Positions 50,697-59,666 of a DNA stretch of 64,000 nucleotides are shown here, piece after piece; position 1 is the first letter of the stretch, and every line of letters starts with the position of its first letter. Position numbers and translations under genes: made by a program. The notes beneath the pieces were generated by a model. The model saw only the letters and a list, made by a program, of their open reading frames with translations, did not search any database and was not told where the DNA came from. Origin of the DNA: Actinomyces massiliensis 4401292 (GTDB lineage Bacteria > Actinomycetota > Actinomycetes > Actinomycetales > Actinomycetaceae); the NCBI RefSeq assembly GCF_000269805.1, contig NZ_JH711483.1, positions 100,562 to 164,561 of the forward strand, read 5' to 3'.

Positions 50697-52105
50697 TGGG
50701 CGTCTCCGGCCACGTCGTCCAGCTCTCGGGCAACATCCCTCGGCCCCAGAGCCGGGCCGAGAGCCGCCCCCACGACCATCAGGAAACCGCCGAGCACGAT
50801 GAGGATCAGCACCGAGCCGGTCCGGCCCGCCGAGGGCTCCAGAAGCGGCAGGTAGAAGGGGTAGAGGGCGGGCGTCACCAGCGACAGGCTGTAGGCGCTG
50901 CCGTAGCCGGTCGAACGCACCTGTACGGGAAAGCGTTCGGACAGGTAGGCCGCTACCGGTCCGTAGGCGGCCACCGTGATCACCTGGAGCGTCGCGGCCA
51001 GCATCGCCGCGCGGCCGACGTCGGCGGCGCTGATCGTGGCCCGCCACACCCAGGGGGCGATCAGGGCCGCCACCAGTCCCCATACGATCAGAAGCCGACG
51101 TCGTCCCACCGTCGTGGACAGGTGACCGGCCCCGGCCATGGCCGCGGCCTGCGCCAGGGAGGCCACTCCCATGACCAGTCCGACCGTGCCGGCGGACAGG
51201 CCGACGTCGGAGACGAGGCGTGCGGTGAGGATGAGGACGGTGGAGCTGGTCAGCAGCCAAAGCCCGCTCATGAGGGCGAAGGCCTGCCAGAAGGAGCGCC
51301 GCCAGGTCCCCGCCAGCAGCGCGCGCAGGCGCGGACTCCGCTGGTCGGCCCGGCGTCGGTGGAAGCAGGGGGCGTCGATCACCCGGCGGGAGTAATAGCC
51401 GAGCATGCCCGCCGACAGCAGCGCCCCGAGGACGAACATCGCCCGCCAGCCCCAGGCGGCGTAGCGCTCAGGCCCCAGCAGGATCAGCAGCCCCGCGGTG
51501 CCGAAGGCGATGGATGCCTGGGCCAGGGGAGCCATGGACAGGATGAGCCCACTCATCAGGCCCCGGCGTCGGGGCGCAGACCACTCCATGGCCAGGGGGA
51601 TTGCTGCCGAGTACTCCCCGGCCACGAACACACCGCCCGCCAGGCGCAGCAGCAGAATGAGGACCAGGGTTGCGGTGCCGAGCGTCCGATGGGTGGGCAT
51701 GCATGCGATGGCCAGACTGCACCCGGCCGTTCCCGCGATGGCCAGGCGAGTGGTACGGGTGCGCCCCAGCCGGTCGGCCACCCTCCCCAGTACCACCCCG
51801 CCCACGGGGCGCCCCAGGAGCATGGCGATGACCACAAGTGTTTCTGCGGAGGCGCTCGCCGTCGGACCCGCCACCGTCGCCAGGGCCGGGGACAGGGCGA
51901 TCAAAGGCAGGAAGACATGGATGTTGTCGATCCAGTTGCCCACCACGCCCGCCCGCAGGGCGGCGCGTCCAGCGGGCGGCAGCTGCGCCGGGGGCGAGCT
52001 GGAAGCGACCCCGGGGGCACTATCGGCAGAGCCGGCTCTGTTGGCCCTGTCGGCACTGCCGACACTGCCGGCCCTGCCGGCCCTGCCGAGTATCCGAGCG
52101 CTCAA
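50693..52105 (-). CDS. MFS transporter in the thiamine operon
   Basis: A 470-residue MFS protein of the metabolite:proton symporter type, with about twelve hydrophobic segments. Motifs are GRPVGGVVLGRVADRLGRTR, FVAGEYSAAIPLAMEWSAPR RRGLMSG and AYLSERFPVQVRSTGYG, the SERFP being typical of sugar/metabolite transporters. The TTG start overlaps the thiD-tenA stop (TTGA at 52102-52105). The first 25 residues are encoded by a 9-bp repeat (GRAGRAGSVGSADRANRAG). Its place between thiD-tenA and thiM strongly suggests uptake of thiamine or its pyrimidine/thiazole precursors. Confidence 0.85.
   Translation of the reverse strand: MSARILGRAGRAGSVGSADRANRAGSADSAPGVASSSPPAQLPPAGRAALRAGVVGNWIDNIHVFLPLIALSPALATVAGPTASASAETLVVIAMLLGRPVGGVVLGRVADRLGRTRTTRLAIAGTAGCSLAIACMPTHRTLGTATLVLILLLRLAGGVFVAGEYSAAIPLAMEWSAPRRRGLMSGLILSMAPLAQASIAFGTAGLLILLGPERYAAWGWRAMFVLGALLSAGMLGYYSRRVIDAPCFHRRRADQRSPRLRALLAGTWRRSFWQAFALMSGLWLLTSSTVLILTARLVSDVGLSAGTVGLVMGVASLAQAAAMAGAGHLSTTVGRRRLLIVWGLVAALIAPWVWRATISAADVGRAAMLAATLQVITVAAYGPVAAYLSERFPVQVRSTGYGSAYSLSLVTPALYPFYLPLLEPSAGRTGSVLILIVLGGFLMVVGAALGPALGPRDVARELDDVAGDAQ
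52016..52087. repeat. 9-bp-period minisatellite (8 units) at the MFS N-terminus
   Basis: Units ggcactatc, ggcagagcc, ggctctgtt, ggccctgtc, ggcactgcc, gacactgcc, ggccctgcc, ggccctgcc lie directly after the start codon. Confidence 0.75.
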
Positions 52106-53694
52106 CGCGAACCGCCCGCCCTCAGGCGCAGTGCCTGGTCGAAGAACTCCAGTTCGTGTCGGCTCGCCAACAGGTAGGCCCGAGCCGCCTGCGCGCGCTC
52201 GGCAGGTGTAGCGGTCTTCATCGCCTCCTCCACCGCTGCGACGGCCTGGGCTGCGGCCGCGGCGAAAGCGGGGTCGTGGTAGGTCGACAACCAGGCCGCA
52301 AACCGGTGATCGGGGTCCACCTGCGGCACCGCCGCCCCGATCTCGGCGTACAGCCAATGACAGGGAAGCGCCGCGCCCGCGCCCACCGCATAGGGGGACA
52401 CGGCCGCCCGGGCGATGAGGAAGTCGGTGTAGGCGCGGGTGACCGGGCTCGCCTGGGCGCGGGGGCGCCCGGCCAGCCAGGTGCGGTGCAGCTCGCTCTC
52501 CGCGCTCAGGACCGTGTCGGCGGCGCGGGCCCAGAAGATCGCGTCGCGCGTGCGCGGTGCACGTGCGGCCAGCAGGGCCAGGGCGCGCGAGTACTCCTCC
52601 AGATAGAGGGCGTCCTGCGCCAAGTAGTGGTCGAACGCGGCCACCGGCAGAGTGCCTTCCACTAGTCCGGCCACGAAGTCGCCGGTGCTGATCTCCCGGG
52701 CGATATCGCTGGAGGCCCGCCACAGGGCCCGGGTCCAGGGTCCGGCGGCGGCAATGCTCAGCGGGGCGGGGGCGATCTCGGGAGCCAGGTCTTCTGGGCG
52801 GGACAGCTCGGCCGGTACCCCGTCGCCTTCGGCCCAGGGGTCGGCCAGGCCGGCGTCGGCCAGACGACGGGTGCGGTGGAAGTGGTCGACCGGGCCGTGC
52901 CCGGTGCCGACCCTCAGGGCGCTGCCGTGGGCGACCGCCTCGTGGAGCCACTGCGTGGTCCACGCCAGGGCGTCCTCGGGAGCGTCTCCGGCGCCCAGGC
53001 GGGTGGCCAGGGCCGAGGCCAGGGAGCATCCGGTTCCGTGAGTGGAGGAGGTCTTTACCCGGGGCGCGCTCGCGGTTGTCCGCACGCCGGCGTCGTCCAC
53101 CCAGATATTGAGCACCTCACCGGACTTACCGTCCTCACCTCCCAGGTGGCCGGTCTTGACTACGACCGGTACGCGGGTGCGTCGCGCCCATCGCCGGGCC
53201 TGGTCGACTGCCTCCTGCCAGGTGCGGGCCGGAACGGTGCCCAGCAGCACGGCCAGCTCGGGGATATTGGGGGTGATGACGGTGGCCCGCTCGCAGAAGT
53301 GGCGCATCGCCTCCTCTGCTTCGGACTCCAGGAGGCGATCGCCGGAGGTGGCCACCATGACGGGGTCCACGACGAGCACGGCCGGCGGGTTCTCATCGAG
53401 CCAGGCGCCGACCGCCGCGATGATCTCCGTGGTGCCCAGCATGCCGGTCTTGACGGCGTCGAGCTCGACGTCGTCGGACACCGAGCGCAGCTGCCGGCTC
53501 AGGAAATCGGAAGGCGGAGTGTGGATGGCCTGGACCCCGGTGGTGTTCTGGGCGACCAGGCAGGTCACTGCGGTCATCGCGAATCCGCCGGCGGCGCTGA
53601 TCGACTTGGTGTCGGCGGCCGTTCCGGCGCCCCCGGACGGGTCGGTGCCTGCGATGGATAGGACTCTGGGCAGGGCGGGGCGCAATAGTGTCAT
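52102..53694 (-). CDS. thiD: Bifunctional HMP-phosphate kinase / TenA thiaminase II
   Basis: A 530-residue fusion. Residues 1-270 are ThiD: LSIAGTDPSGGAGTAADTKS, MTAVTCLVAQNTTGV, KTGMLGTTEII, VVDPVMVATSG and THGTGCSLASALA (anion hole and catalytic Asp region). Residues 310-530 are TenA: GDFVAGLVEGTLPVAAFDHY LAQDALYLEEYSRALA and the active-site Cys in AALPCHWLYAEIG. Fusion joins pyrimidine salvage (TenA gives HMP from degraded thiamine) to its phosphorylation. It is first in the operon, directly after the TPP riboswitch. Confidence 0.94.
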   Translation of the reverse strand: MTLLRPALPRVLSIAGTDPSGGAGTAADTKSISAAGGFAMTAVTCLVAQNTTGVQAIHTPPSDFLSRQLRSVSDDVELDAVKTGMLGTTEIIAAVGAWLDENPPAVLVVDPVMVATSGDRLLESEAEEAMRHFCERATVITPNIPELAVLLGTVPARTWQEAVDQARRWARRTRVPVVVKTGHLGGEDGKSGEVLNIWVDDAGVRTTASAPRVKTSSTHGTGCSLASALATRLGAGDAPEDALAWTTQWLHEAVAHGSALRVGTGHGPVDHFHRTRRLADAGLADPWAEGDGVPAELSRPEDLAPEIAPAPLSIAAAGPWTRALWRASSDIAREISTGDFVAGLVEGTLPVAAFDHYLAQDALYLEEYSRALALLAARAPRTRDAIFWARAADTVLSAESELHRTWLAGRPRAQASPVTRAYTDFLIARAAVSPYAVGAGAALPCHWLYAEIGAAVPQVDPDHRFAAWLSTYHDPAFAAAAAQAVAAVEEAMKTATPAERAQAARAYLLASRHELEFFDQALRLRAGGSR

Positions 53695-53697
53695 GAG

Positions 53698-53783
53698 GAC
53701 ATCCCTTCGCTAGTACGAGCTAGATCAGGTTCCACGGGTGTGATCTCAGCGCCGGCGGGCGCACCCCGTGTCCGCGGGCGATT
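53698..53783 (-). ncRNA. TPP riboswitch (THI element)
   Basis: On the minus strand the thi box is complete: ACGGGGTGC, GCTGAGATCACACCC, GTGGAACCTGATCTAGCTCG and TACTAGCGAAGGGATG. The start codon of thiD-tenA follows within 5 nt of the element, so TPP binding should block translation initiation. It controls the four-gene thiamine operon. Confidence 0.95.
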
Positions 53784-53909
53784 GTGACACATCTGGCGGG
53801 GCCGCGTGCAGTCCGTCCACGGCGGGGAACTCCGGACCCGACTGCGCCCGGACACGTCCCGGATGCGCAAGCCGTTCGGGTCCGCCGGCTCGGGTGCCAC
53901 ACTGGACCC

Positions 53910-55250
53910 ATGCCGACCGAATCGCCCCGCTCCGCCGCCGCGCACGCCGTCCTGAGCGACGATGACGCCTACACCGCTGGCCTCGCCGACTTCATCACCG
54001 CCTCCCCGACCAGCTACCACGCGGCCGCCGAGACGGCTGCGCGCCTGAACGCCGTCGGCTTCTCCAGCGCCGATGAGACGCAGCCGTGGGGACCCGGGCT
54101 GCAGCGGTGCGGATACGCCGTGCGCGACGGCGCGATCATCGCCTGGATCCTGCCCGAGCGGTGCACGGAGCGGGCGGGCTTCAGGATCGTCGGCGCCCAC
54201 ACCGACTCCCCGGCCCTGAAGCTCAAGCCGCGGGCCGCCATGGTGCGCGACGGCATCCAGGTTCTCGACGTCGAGATCTACGGCGGGCCACTGCTCAACT
54301 CCTTCCTCGACCGTGATCTCGGCCTGGCCGGACGCCTGGTCACCCGTGACGGGGACGTCCGCCTCGTGCGCACCGGCCCGATCGCGCGCGTGGCCCAGGT
54401 CGCCCCGCACCTGGACCGCAGCGTCAACGACTCCCTCCGCCTCGACAAGCAGGCCCACCTGCTGCCGCTGTGGAGCCTGGCGGCCGACGACGCCCGCCCC
54501 GGCGACCCCGAGCACTACCTGTGCGAACTCGCCGGCATCGACCCCGACCAGCTCGCCTTCCACGACATCCTGACCTTCCCCACCGAGCCGCCCTCCCGCT
54601 TCGGGCGTCATCGCGAATTCCTCGCCGCCTCACGGCTGGACAACCTCTCCTCCGTCCACGCCGCGCTGGCGGCCCTGGAGGCCATCGCCGACGGGACCGC
54701 CCGCGGCGTCGAAGGGGGTGAGCCGATCATCCTGGTCGCCAACGACCACGAGGAAGTCGGTTCGCAGACCCGCTCTGGGGCCGGCGGCCCCTTCCTCGAG
54801 ACGGTCCTGGGCCGACTGGCCGGGGTGCTCGGTATCAATGGCGACGCCCGGGCGGCCATGCTCGCCCGCTCCATCTGCGTGTCCGCGGATGCCGGTCACG
54901 CCGTCCACCCGGGTCATCCTCAGCTGCACGACCCGGCGGTCAGACCGGCTCTCAACCGGGGGCCGCTGGTCAAGATCAACGCCCAGCAGCGCTACGCCAC
55001 CGATGCCGTCGGCACCGCCGTGTGGCTGCGCGCCTGCGCCGCTGCAGACGTGCCGGTGCAGGATTTCGTCTCCAACAACACCGTCCCCTGTGGTACGACC
55101 ATCGGCCCGATCACCGCCGCGCGGCTGGGGATCACCACCGTCGATATCGGTCAGCCCCTGCTGTCGATGCACTCCCAGCGGGAGATGTGCGGCGTCGCCG
55201 ACGGACTGTGGATGGCCCGGGCCATGCGGGCCTTCTGGCTGGGGGCGTGA
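53910..55250 (+). CDS. M18-family aminopeptidase
   Basis: A 446-residue dinuclear-zinc aminopeptidase. The metal and catalytic residues lie in IVGAHTDSPALKLKP (His, Asp), VANDHEEVGSQTRSGAGGPF (Glu-Glu), SADAGHAVHP and the C-terminal GQPLLSMHSQREMCG (His). Full length for the family. The ATG at 53910 is supported by the conserved start AYTAGLADFITASPTSYHAA. It is divergent from the thiamine operon and ends at the convergent 31-bp-stem hairpin. Confidence 0.93.
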   Translation: MPTESPRSAAAHAVLSDDDAYTAGLADFITASPTSYHAAAETAARLNAVGFSSADETQPWGPGLQRCGYAVRDGAIIAWILPERCTERAGFRIVGAHTDSPALKLKPRAAMVRDGIQVLDVEIYGGPLLNSFLDRDLGLAGRLVTRDGDVRLVRTGPIARVAQVAPHLDRSVNDSLRLDKQAHLLPLWSLAADDARPGDPEHYLCELAGIDPDQLAFHDILTFPTEPPSRFGRHREFLAASRLDNLSSVHAALAALEAIADGTARGVEGGEPIILVANDHEEVGSQTRSGAGGPFLETVLGRLAGVLGINGDARAAMLARSICVSADAGHAVHPGHPQLHDPAVRPALNRGPLVKINAQQRYATDAVGTAVWLRACAAADVPVQDFVSNNTVPCGTTIGPITAARLGITTVDIGQPLLSMHSQREMCGVADGLWMARAMRAFWLGA

Positions 55251-55287
55251 ACCGGAGGAGGCGCCGTTCGCTCCGCTCCTATTCGCC

Positions 55288-55356
55288 GAGATCGGTCGTA
55301 TTCCGCGTCGAGATCGGTCGGGTGAACCGATCTCGACGCGGAATACGACCGATCTC
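55288..55356. terminator. 31-bp perfect hairpin at a convergent junction
   Basis: Arm 55288-55318 is exactly complementary to 55326-55356 with a 7-nt loop. Each arm contains GAGATCGGT twice (22 bp apart), the same core as the 47455 array. It lies between the convergent M18 and OYE genes. No T-run follows, but a stem this strong could stop transcription from both sides. Confidence 0.75.
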
Positions 55357-55403
55357 GCGGTAGTGGGCAGGTAGTGGGTGGTGGGCAGCAGCAGTCGCGG
55401 CGG

Positions 55404-56522
55404 TCAGCGCCAGGCGCCGCGCCAGTACTGCACCGGCAGCCCGGCCGCCTCCCAGTCGTTGACGCCCAGGTCATGGGCCCAGCGCACCGGCAGGTACGGG
55501 TCGCGCAGAGCCGGACGGCCCACGGCGACGGCATCGGCCTGGTCGGTGATCAGCGTCTGCTCGGCCTGGGCGGCCTCGGTGATGAGCCCGACCGCCACGA
55601 CTACCGGCTCGCCGCCGCCCGGCGTGGTCGTCCCCGCCACGGCGGCCTTGAGCTGCGCGGCGAACGGCACCTGATAGCCGGGGCCCACCGGCACCTGCGC
55701 GGGTGCGTTCCCGCCGCTCGAGATGTGCAGGACGTCAATGCCCGCGGCCACGAGCAGGGGTGCGAGCTCGGCCGTGTCCGATCCGGTCAGGCCCCCCTCG
55801 GCCCAGTCGGTCGCCGACAGGCGCATGCCCAGAGCCGTGGAGTCTCCGACCGCCTCACGCACGGCGGTCGTGGTCTCCAGGGCGAGCCGACGCCGACCCT
55901 CCGGCGAGCCGCCGTATGCGTCGGTGCGGGTGTTGGACAGCGGGGAGAGGAATTCGTGGATGAGGTAGCCGTGGGCGCCGTGCAGCTCGACGAGGTCGTA
56001 ACCGGCGGCTACGGCGCGGGCGGCGGCCGCGACGTAGGCGTCCGTCGTCTCGCGGATCTCCTCCGGGGACATGGCGCGCGGCTCGGCGTGCCCCGGATAG
56101 GCGATGGCGCTGGGCGCCACCAGGTCCCAGCCCTTGATGGTGTCCGTGCGCGCACCTCCGGCGACGTCGGGGCGCCGCGGGGGCGTGCCCGCCTTGCGGC
56201 CGCCATGACCGAGCTGGATGCCGGCCAGGGAGCCGGCGGCGTGGATCGCCTCGACGAGGCGACGGTGCCCGGCGATCTGCTCGTCGTTCCACAGGCCCAG
56301 GTCGAAGGGGGAGATGCGCCCGTTGGGGGTGACGGAGGCCGCCTCGACGATCACGGTGCCGAAACCGCCCATGGCGCGCGTGGCGTAGTGCAGGACGTGC
56401 CAGTCGGTGACGACGCCGTCCTCGGCCTCGACGGAGTACATGCACATGGGCGGAAGCCACAGGCGGTTGCGCGCGGTCAGGCCGCGCACAGTCAGGGGTG
56501 TCAAGATGGTCGGTGTCCTCAT
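55404..56522 (-). CDS. Old-yellow-enzyme family NADH:flavin oxidoreductase (YqjM-like)
   Basis: A 372-residue FMN barrel ene-reductase. It starts PTILTPLTVRGLTARNRLWL PPMCMYSVEAEDG, where the Cys in PMCMYS is the YqjM-type flavin-tuning residue. It also has IQLGHGGRKA, the active-site HGAHGYLIHEFLSPLSN, MRLSATDWAEGGLT, and AVAVGRPALRDP for the FMN phosphate. TAGCGT on the minus strand ends 7 nt before the ATG at 56522. It reduces activated double bonds; the natural substrate is unknown. Confidence 0.92.
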   Translation of the reverse strand: MRTPTILTPLTVRGLTARNRLWLPPMCMYSVEAEDGVVTDWHVLHYATRAMGGFGTVIVEAASVTPNGRISPFDLGLWNDEQIAGHRRLVEAIHAAGSLAGIQLGHGGRKAGTPPRRPDVAGGARTDTIKGWDLVAPSAIAYPGHAEPRAMSPEEIRETTDAYVAAAARAVAAGYDLVELHGAHGYLIHEFLSPLSNTRTDAYGGSPEGRRRLALETTTAVREAVGDSTALGMRLSATDWAEGGLTGSDTAELAPLLVAAGIDVLHISSGGNAPAQVPVGPGYQVPFAAQLKAAVAGTTTPGGGEPVVVAVGLITEAAQAEQTLITDQADAVAVGRPALRDPYLPVRWAHDLGVNDWEAAGLPVQYWRGAWR

Positions 56523-56624
56523 GAGGCGCACGCTACGCGTCGGACGTCGTCGGCGATACCTCGGGCGGACAAGAGACGGACAGCTCGATCGGCGGCGGGC
56601 CTGCAACGATAGCCTGGGCCCACC

Positions 56625-57587
56625 ATGAGCATTATGAGCACCGTGAGCCCTGCGCCGTCATACTCCCGCCCTGTTCCCTATGGACAACCCGGTCACGCCC
56701 CCGCCCCGATCACCCGCCGGGTCGACGACGTCGCCCTCGTCTTCGAGAGCGGCGGCATGCGCGGCTCCTACACCGCCGCCCTCGTCCAGGTCCTCCTTGA
56801 GGCGGGCCTCTTCTTCCCCTGGGTCGGCGGGATATCGGCGGGCTGCACCAATACCGTCAACATGGTCTCGCGGGACCTGTGGCGCACGCGCGAGGCATTC
56901 GTCGGGCTGACCACGGATCCGCGCACCGGTGGGTGGGGCAGCTTCCTCCGTCGCCGGGGCTACTTCAACTCCGAGCACATCTACCGGCACACCGCCGCCC
57001 CGGACGAGTCCATCCCCTTCGACTGGCCGGTCTTCAAGAGCACGGAGGCGACTGTGCGGATCGGCTCCTTCCGCTGCGATACCGGCGAGGAGGTCTACTG
57101 GGGCTTGGAGGACGTGCACGAGATGGCCGATCTCCTGCCGCGCTGCCAGGCGTCGTCCTCCATGCCCGTGCTCATGCCGATCGTCTATATCGACGGCGTT
57201 CCCTACCTCGACGGCGGCCTGGGGCCCACGGGTGGTTTCGCCATCAATGCGGCGGCCGCAGACGGCTACAGGCGCATGCTGGTGGTCTCGACCCGTCCGG
57301 CCGGATACCGCAAGTCGGATTCGAAGTGCCCCGGCGTCTACCGGCAGCTGTTCCGCCGTTACCCGGCCGTGGCCGAGGGGATCATCTCCCGCCCGTCGAA
57401 CTACAACCGGACTATGGAGGAGCTCGAGGCGGCCCAGCGCGAGGGGCGCGTCTACCTCTTCCAGCCCGACCGCATGGCGGTCGTCAATGGCGAACTGCGC
57501 TATGACCGGATCGTGGGCGCCTACGAGGCCGGACTGGTTCAGGCGCGCCGGGAGTTGCCGCGAATCCTGGAGTTCCTCGGACTCTGA
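56625..57587 (+). CDS. Patatin-like phospholipase
   Basis: A 320-residue lipid hydrolase. It has the oxyanion hole ESGGMRGSY, the nucleophile elbow GGISAGCTN (GxSxG) and the catalytic Asp in YLDGGLGPTG (DGG/A). This is the layout of the RssA/YjjU group. The N-terminus MSIMSTVS is another short run with 9-bp spacing. There is no signal peptide, so cytoplasmic phospholipid or acyl-ester hydrolysis is likely. Confidence 0.9.
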   Translation: MSIMSTVSPAPSYSRPVPYGQPGHAPAPITRRVDDVALVFESGGMRGSYTAALVQVLLEAGLFFPWVGGISAGCTNTVNMVSRDLWRTREAFVGLTTDPRTGGWGSFLRRRGYFNSEHIYRHTAAPDESIPFDWPVFKSTEATVRIGSFRCDTGEEVYWGLEDVHEMADLLPRCQASSSMPVLMPIVYIDGVPYLDGGLGPTGGFAINAAAADGYRRMLVVSTRPAGYRKSDSKCPGVYRQLFRRYPAVAEGIISRPSNYNRTMEELEAAQREGRVYLFQPDRMAVVNGELRYDRIVGAYEAGLVQARRELPRILEFLGL

Positions 57588-57644
57588 GTAGGCAAGGGCG
57601 CCGAATCGCTTGCGGACGGGCTGTACTTAGGCGCTCGCCCCCCC

Positions 57645-57716
57645 GTCGAGGTCGACATTCTCGAACGAGGTCGACGGTGCCACCGTCGACCTCGTTCGAA
57701 GAAGTCAATCTCGACG
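57645..57716. terminator. Convergent-junction hairpin with repeated GAGGTCGAC
   Basis: The 19-bp arm 57661-57679 and arm 57681-57699 are perfectly complementary around one base. GAGGTCGAC occurs twice, 19 bp apart, on the left side, and the outer flanks pair partly. It separates the convergent patatin and NUDIX genes. Confidence 0.7.
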
Positions 57717-57772
57717 CCGGGGCGAGGCGGGGCGCGCCGCCTCAGTGAGCCTCAGTGAGGGTGGGGGCCGCC

Positions 57773-58324
57773 TCAGTGGGGTCGGGCCACCCCGTAGGCG
57801 GCGACCCTCTCACCAGGCGCGAAGCCGAACGTCGTGATCGCCGGGACCGGCCGGCCGCCGTCGAGCTGCCCGGCCAGCAGGTCCAGCACGGCCCGCTCGT
57901 GCGGGGGCACCAGCTCGGGCAGCTCGTCCAGCGCGAACCAGCGCATTCCCATGTTCTTCTCCGGTTCCGCCGCGGTGGGCTCGCCGCTCCAGCGCCGCGC
58001 CGTGAAGAAGAAATCGACCCGCTGCTCCAGGGCGGCCCCGCCGACGTCGTTGGACCGGTGCATGACGGTCAGCGGGTGCACATCCTCGAGCGCGATGTCG
58101 ACGCCGACCTCCTCGGCCGCCTCCCGCACGACGGCCTGCATCACCGATTCCCCGGCCTCGACGTGCCCGGCCGCCCCGCACGCCCAATAGCCGTCCATGT
58201 AGCCGGTCGCCCGCCGCAACTGGAGGAGGACCCGGGTGCGCAAGGGCTGCTGGGCGGACTCCCGGGACTGCCGGAGCATGAGCAGGTACGCGGCTGGAAC
58301 GAGAGTGAAGCTGTGGGCGCCCAT
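57773..58324 (-). CDS. NUDIX hydrolase
   Basis: A 183-residue pyrophosphohydrolase. The Nudix box is GHVEAGESVMQAVVREAAEE VGV, with every key Gly, Glu, Arg and Glu present. YWACGAAGHVE precedes it and VDFFFTARRWSGEPTAAEPE follows. TACCGT (minus strand 58336-58331) ends 6 nt before the ATG at 58324, which decides the start and suggests a leaderless message. The substrate is not predictable. Confidence 0.9.
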   Translation of the reverse strand: MGAHSFTLVPAAYLLMLRQSRESAQQPLRTRVLLQLRRATGYMDGYWACGAAGHVEAGESVMQAVVREAAEEVGVDIALEDVHPLTVMHRSNDVGGAALEQRVDFFFTARRWSGEPTAAEPEKNMGMRWFALDELPELVPPHERAVLDLLAGQLDGGRPVPAITTFGFAPGERVAAYGVARPH

Positions 58325-58441
58325 GGGCCAACGGTAGCGGGCCGTCCCGTCCATGGCGTCGAAGGCGCCCGGGATGGCAGGGCGCCCAGGGCGCACAGCT
58401 CGTCCAGGCCGGCGCCGTGGAGGCGAGAGCCCATTCGTGGG

Positions 58442-59611
58442 TCATTCGGCGAGGCGCAGGCGGCCGGCTCCAGCCTCCGCGCCTTCGCCCAGTGCGGTAC
58501 CGACGACGTCGATCAGCTCATTCATGCGCCCCGGATCGTCGGTGGGCACGGTGACGACCCTCGGCCATGGGGGAGTGCCGGCTCCCGCACCCGGGTCCGG
58601 CCAGCTCACCGGCCCCCACAGTCCCGAGCGGGCCAGGGCCTCCTCCACCTCGTCGAGTGCGCGCTGGGATCGCCGACGCTGGGATTCCTGAAATTCCTGG
58701 GATTTCCGGCATTCCGGACTCGCAGGCGTCTCGCCCCGGTTCCTGGTGGCCGCGCTCAGAGCCACGCACCCCGCCGAACCGGGGTTGACCACGCGCAGTC
58801 CGCACGCCCGCAGACCCGCAGTCAGGCGCTCCCGCAGACGGCGGGCCGTGTGGGCTCGCAGCTGCAGGGCTCCGGGATCCAGCGCCTCCAGCAGGGCGAT
58901 TGTCCGCGCACTCGCGGGCACGGGCGCGAGCGCGGTCTCGATTGCCCGCTCGTGCCGGTCGGCGATCGCGCAGACCTGAATGCGCAGCTCCTCCCGACGG
59001 CTCCCGAGCGAGGCGCGCATGGCTTCCGAGACGCGGCCGAGCTCGATGCCGAGGGCCGTGCAGTGCTCATCCACCGCGTTCCGCCCGGGGAGCTCGGCGA
59101 CTGCCCGCCTGAGATCCCTCGCGAGCGATGAGCTCTCCGACCAGGCCAGCCAGGCGCCGTCCGGAACGGGCAGCAGCTTGCGCGTGCTCGCCACGATGGC
59201 ATCCCACGGCTCGCTTCCGCCGGCGATCTCTCCAAGGGCGCCCGGGGAGGTTGCGGCCGCGAGCAGCCGATCCACGAGCGAGTGCGTCGCGTCCAGGATC
59301 ACCGCGGAGCCCCGCATCCTCGCGATGGCGAGCGCCGAGGTCAGCTCCTGGCCGCCGTGGTTGCCGTAGGTCTCGCAGTGCACCACCGCCGCGCCGGGGG
59401 CGCGGTCCAGGGCCTCGCTCAGCACACACGGGTCGAGCAGCAGATCCGCGCCGACATCGACCGGGAGCACCCTCATCCCCTCCAGGGCGAAGGGCACCGC
59501 CATGGCCTCGCAGCGGTACCGCGGCATCAGCACGGTCCTGGTCCCGCGCGCCCGCAGCGTCCGGGCCACGAGCGCCAGGGCCTGCTTCCCGTTGCTCACG
59601 AAGGCTCGCAC
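58442..59611 (-). CDS. PLP-dependent aminotransferase-like protein (DegT/DnrJ-like)
   Basis: A 389-residue fold-type-I PLP protein. It has LMPRYRCEAMAVPFALEGMR, VVHCETYGNHGGQEL, VILDATHSL (Asp for the pyridine N) and VASTRKLLPVPDGAWLAW, with the likely PLP lysine in RKLLPVPDG, as in sugar aminotransferase relatives. Near residues 295-312 a 9-bp repeat encodes ECRKSQEFQESQRRRSQ. TAGCCT (minus strand 59623-59618) ends 6 nt before the GTG start, so a leaderless message is likely. The reaction is unknown. Confidence 0.7.
   Translation of the reverse strand: MRAFVSNGKQALALVARTLRARGTRTVLMPRYRCEAMAVPFALEGMRVLPVDVGADLLLDPCVLSEALDRAPGAAVVHCETYGNHGGQELTSALAIARMRGSAVILDATHSLVDRLLAAATSPGALGEIAGGSEPWDAIVASTRKLLPVPDGAWLAWSESSSLARDLRRAVAELPGRNAVDEHCTALGIELGRVSEAMRASLGSRREELRIQVCAIADRHERAIETALAPVPASARTIALLEALDPGALQLRAHTARRLRERLTAGLRACGLRVVNPGSAGCVALSAATRNRGETPASPECRKSQEFQESQRRRSQRALDEVEEALARSGLWGPVSWPDPGAGAGTPPWPRVVTVPTDDPGRMNELIDVVGTALGEGAEAGAGRLRLAE
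58681..58716. repeat. 9-bp-period minisatellite (4 units) in the PLP-enzyme gene
   Basis: Units gggattcct, gaaattcct, gggatttcc, ggcattccg encode the KSQEFQESQ segment on the minus strand. Confidence 0.65.
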
Positions 59612-59666
59612 CCCGGCAGGCTACCCAGTGCCCGCTTCGGCTTCGCAGCACCGATATCCTTCTGCC

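Noticed and set aside
55288-55356. Classical rho-independent terminator
   Set aside because: No T-run on either side, so it is reported as a strong hairpin with a probable termination role only.
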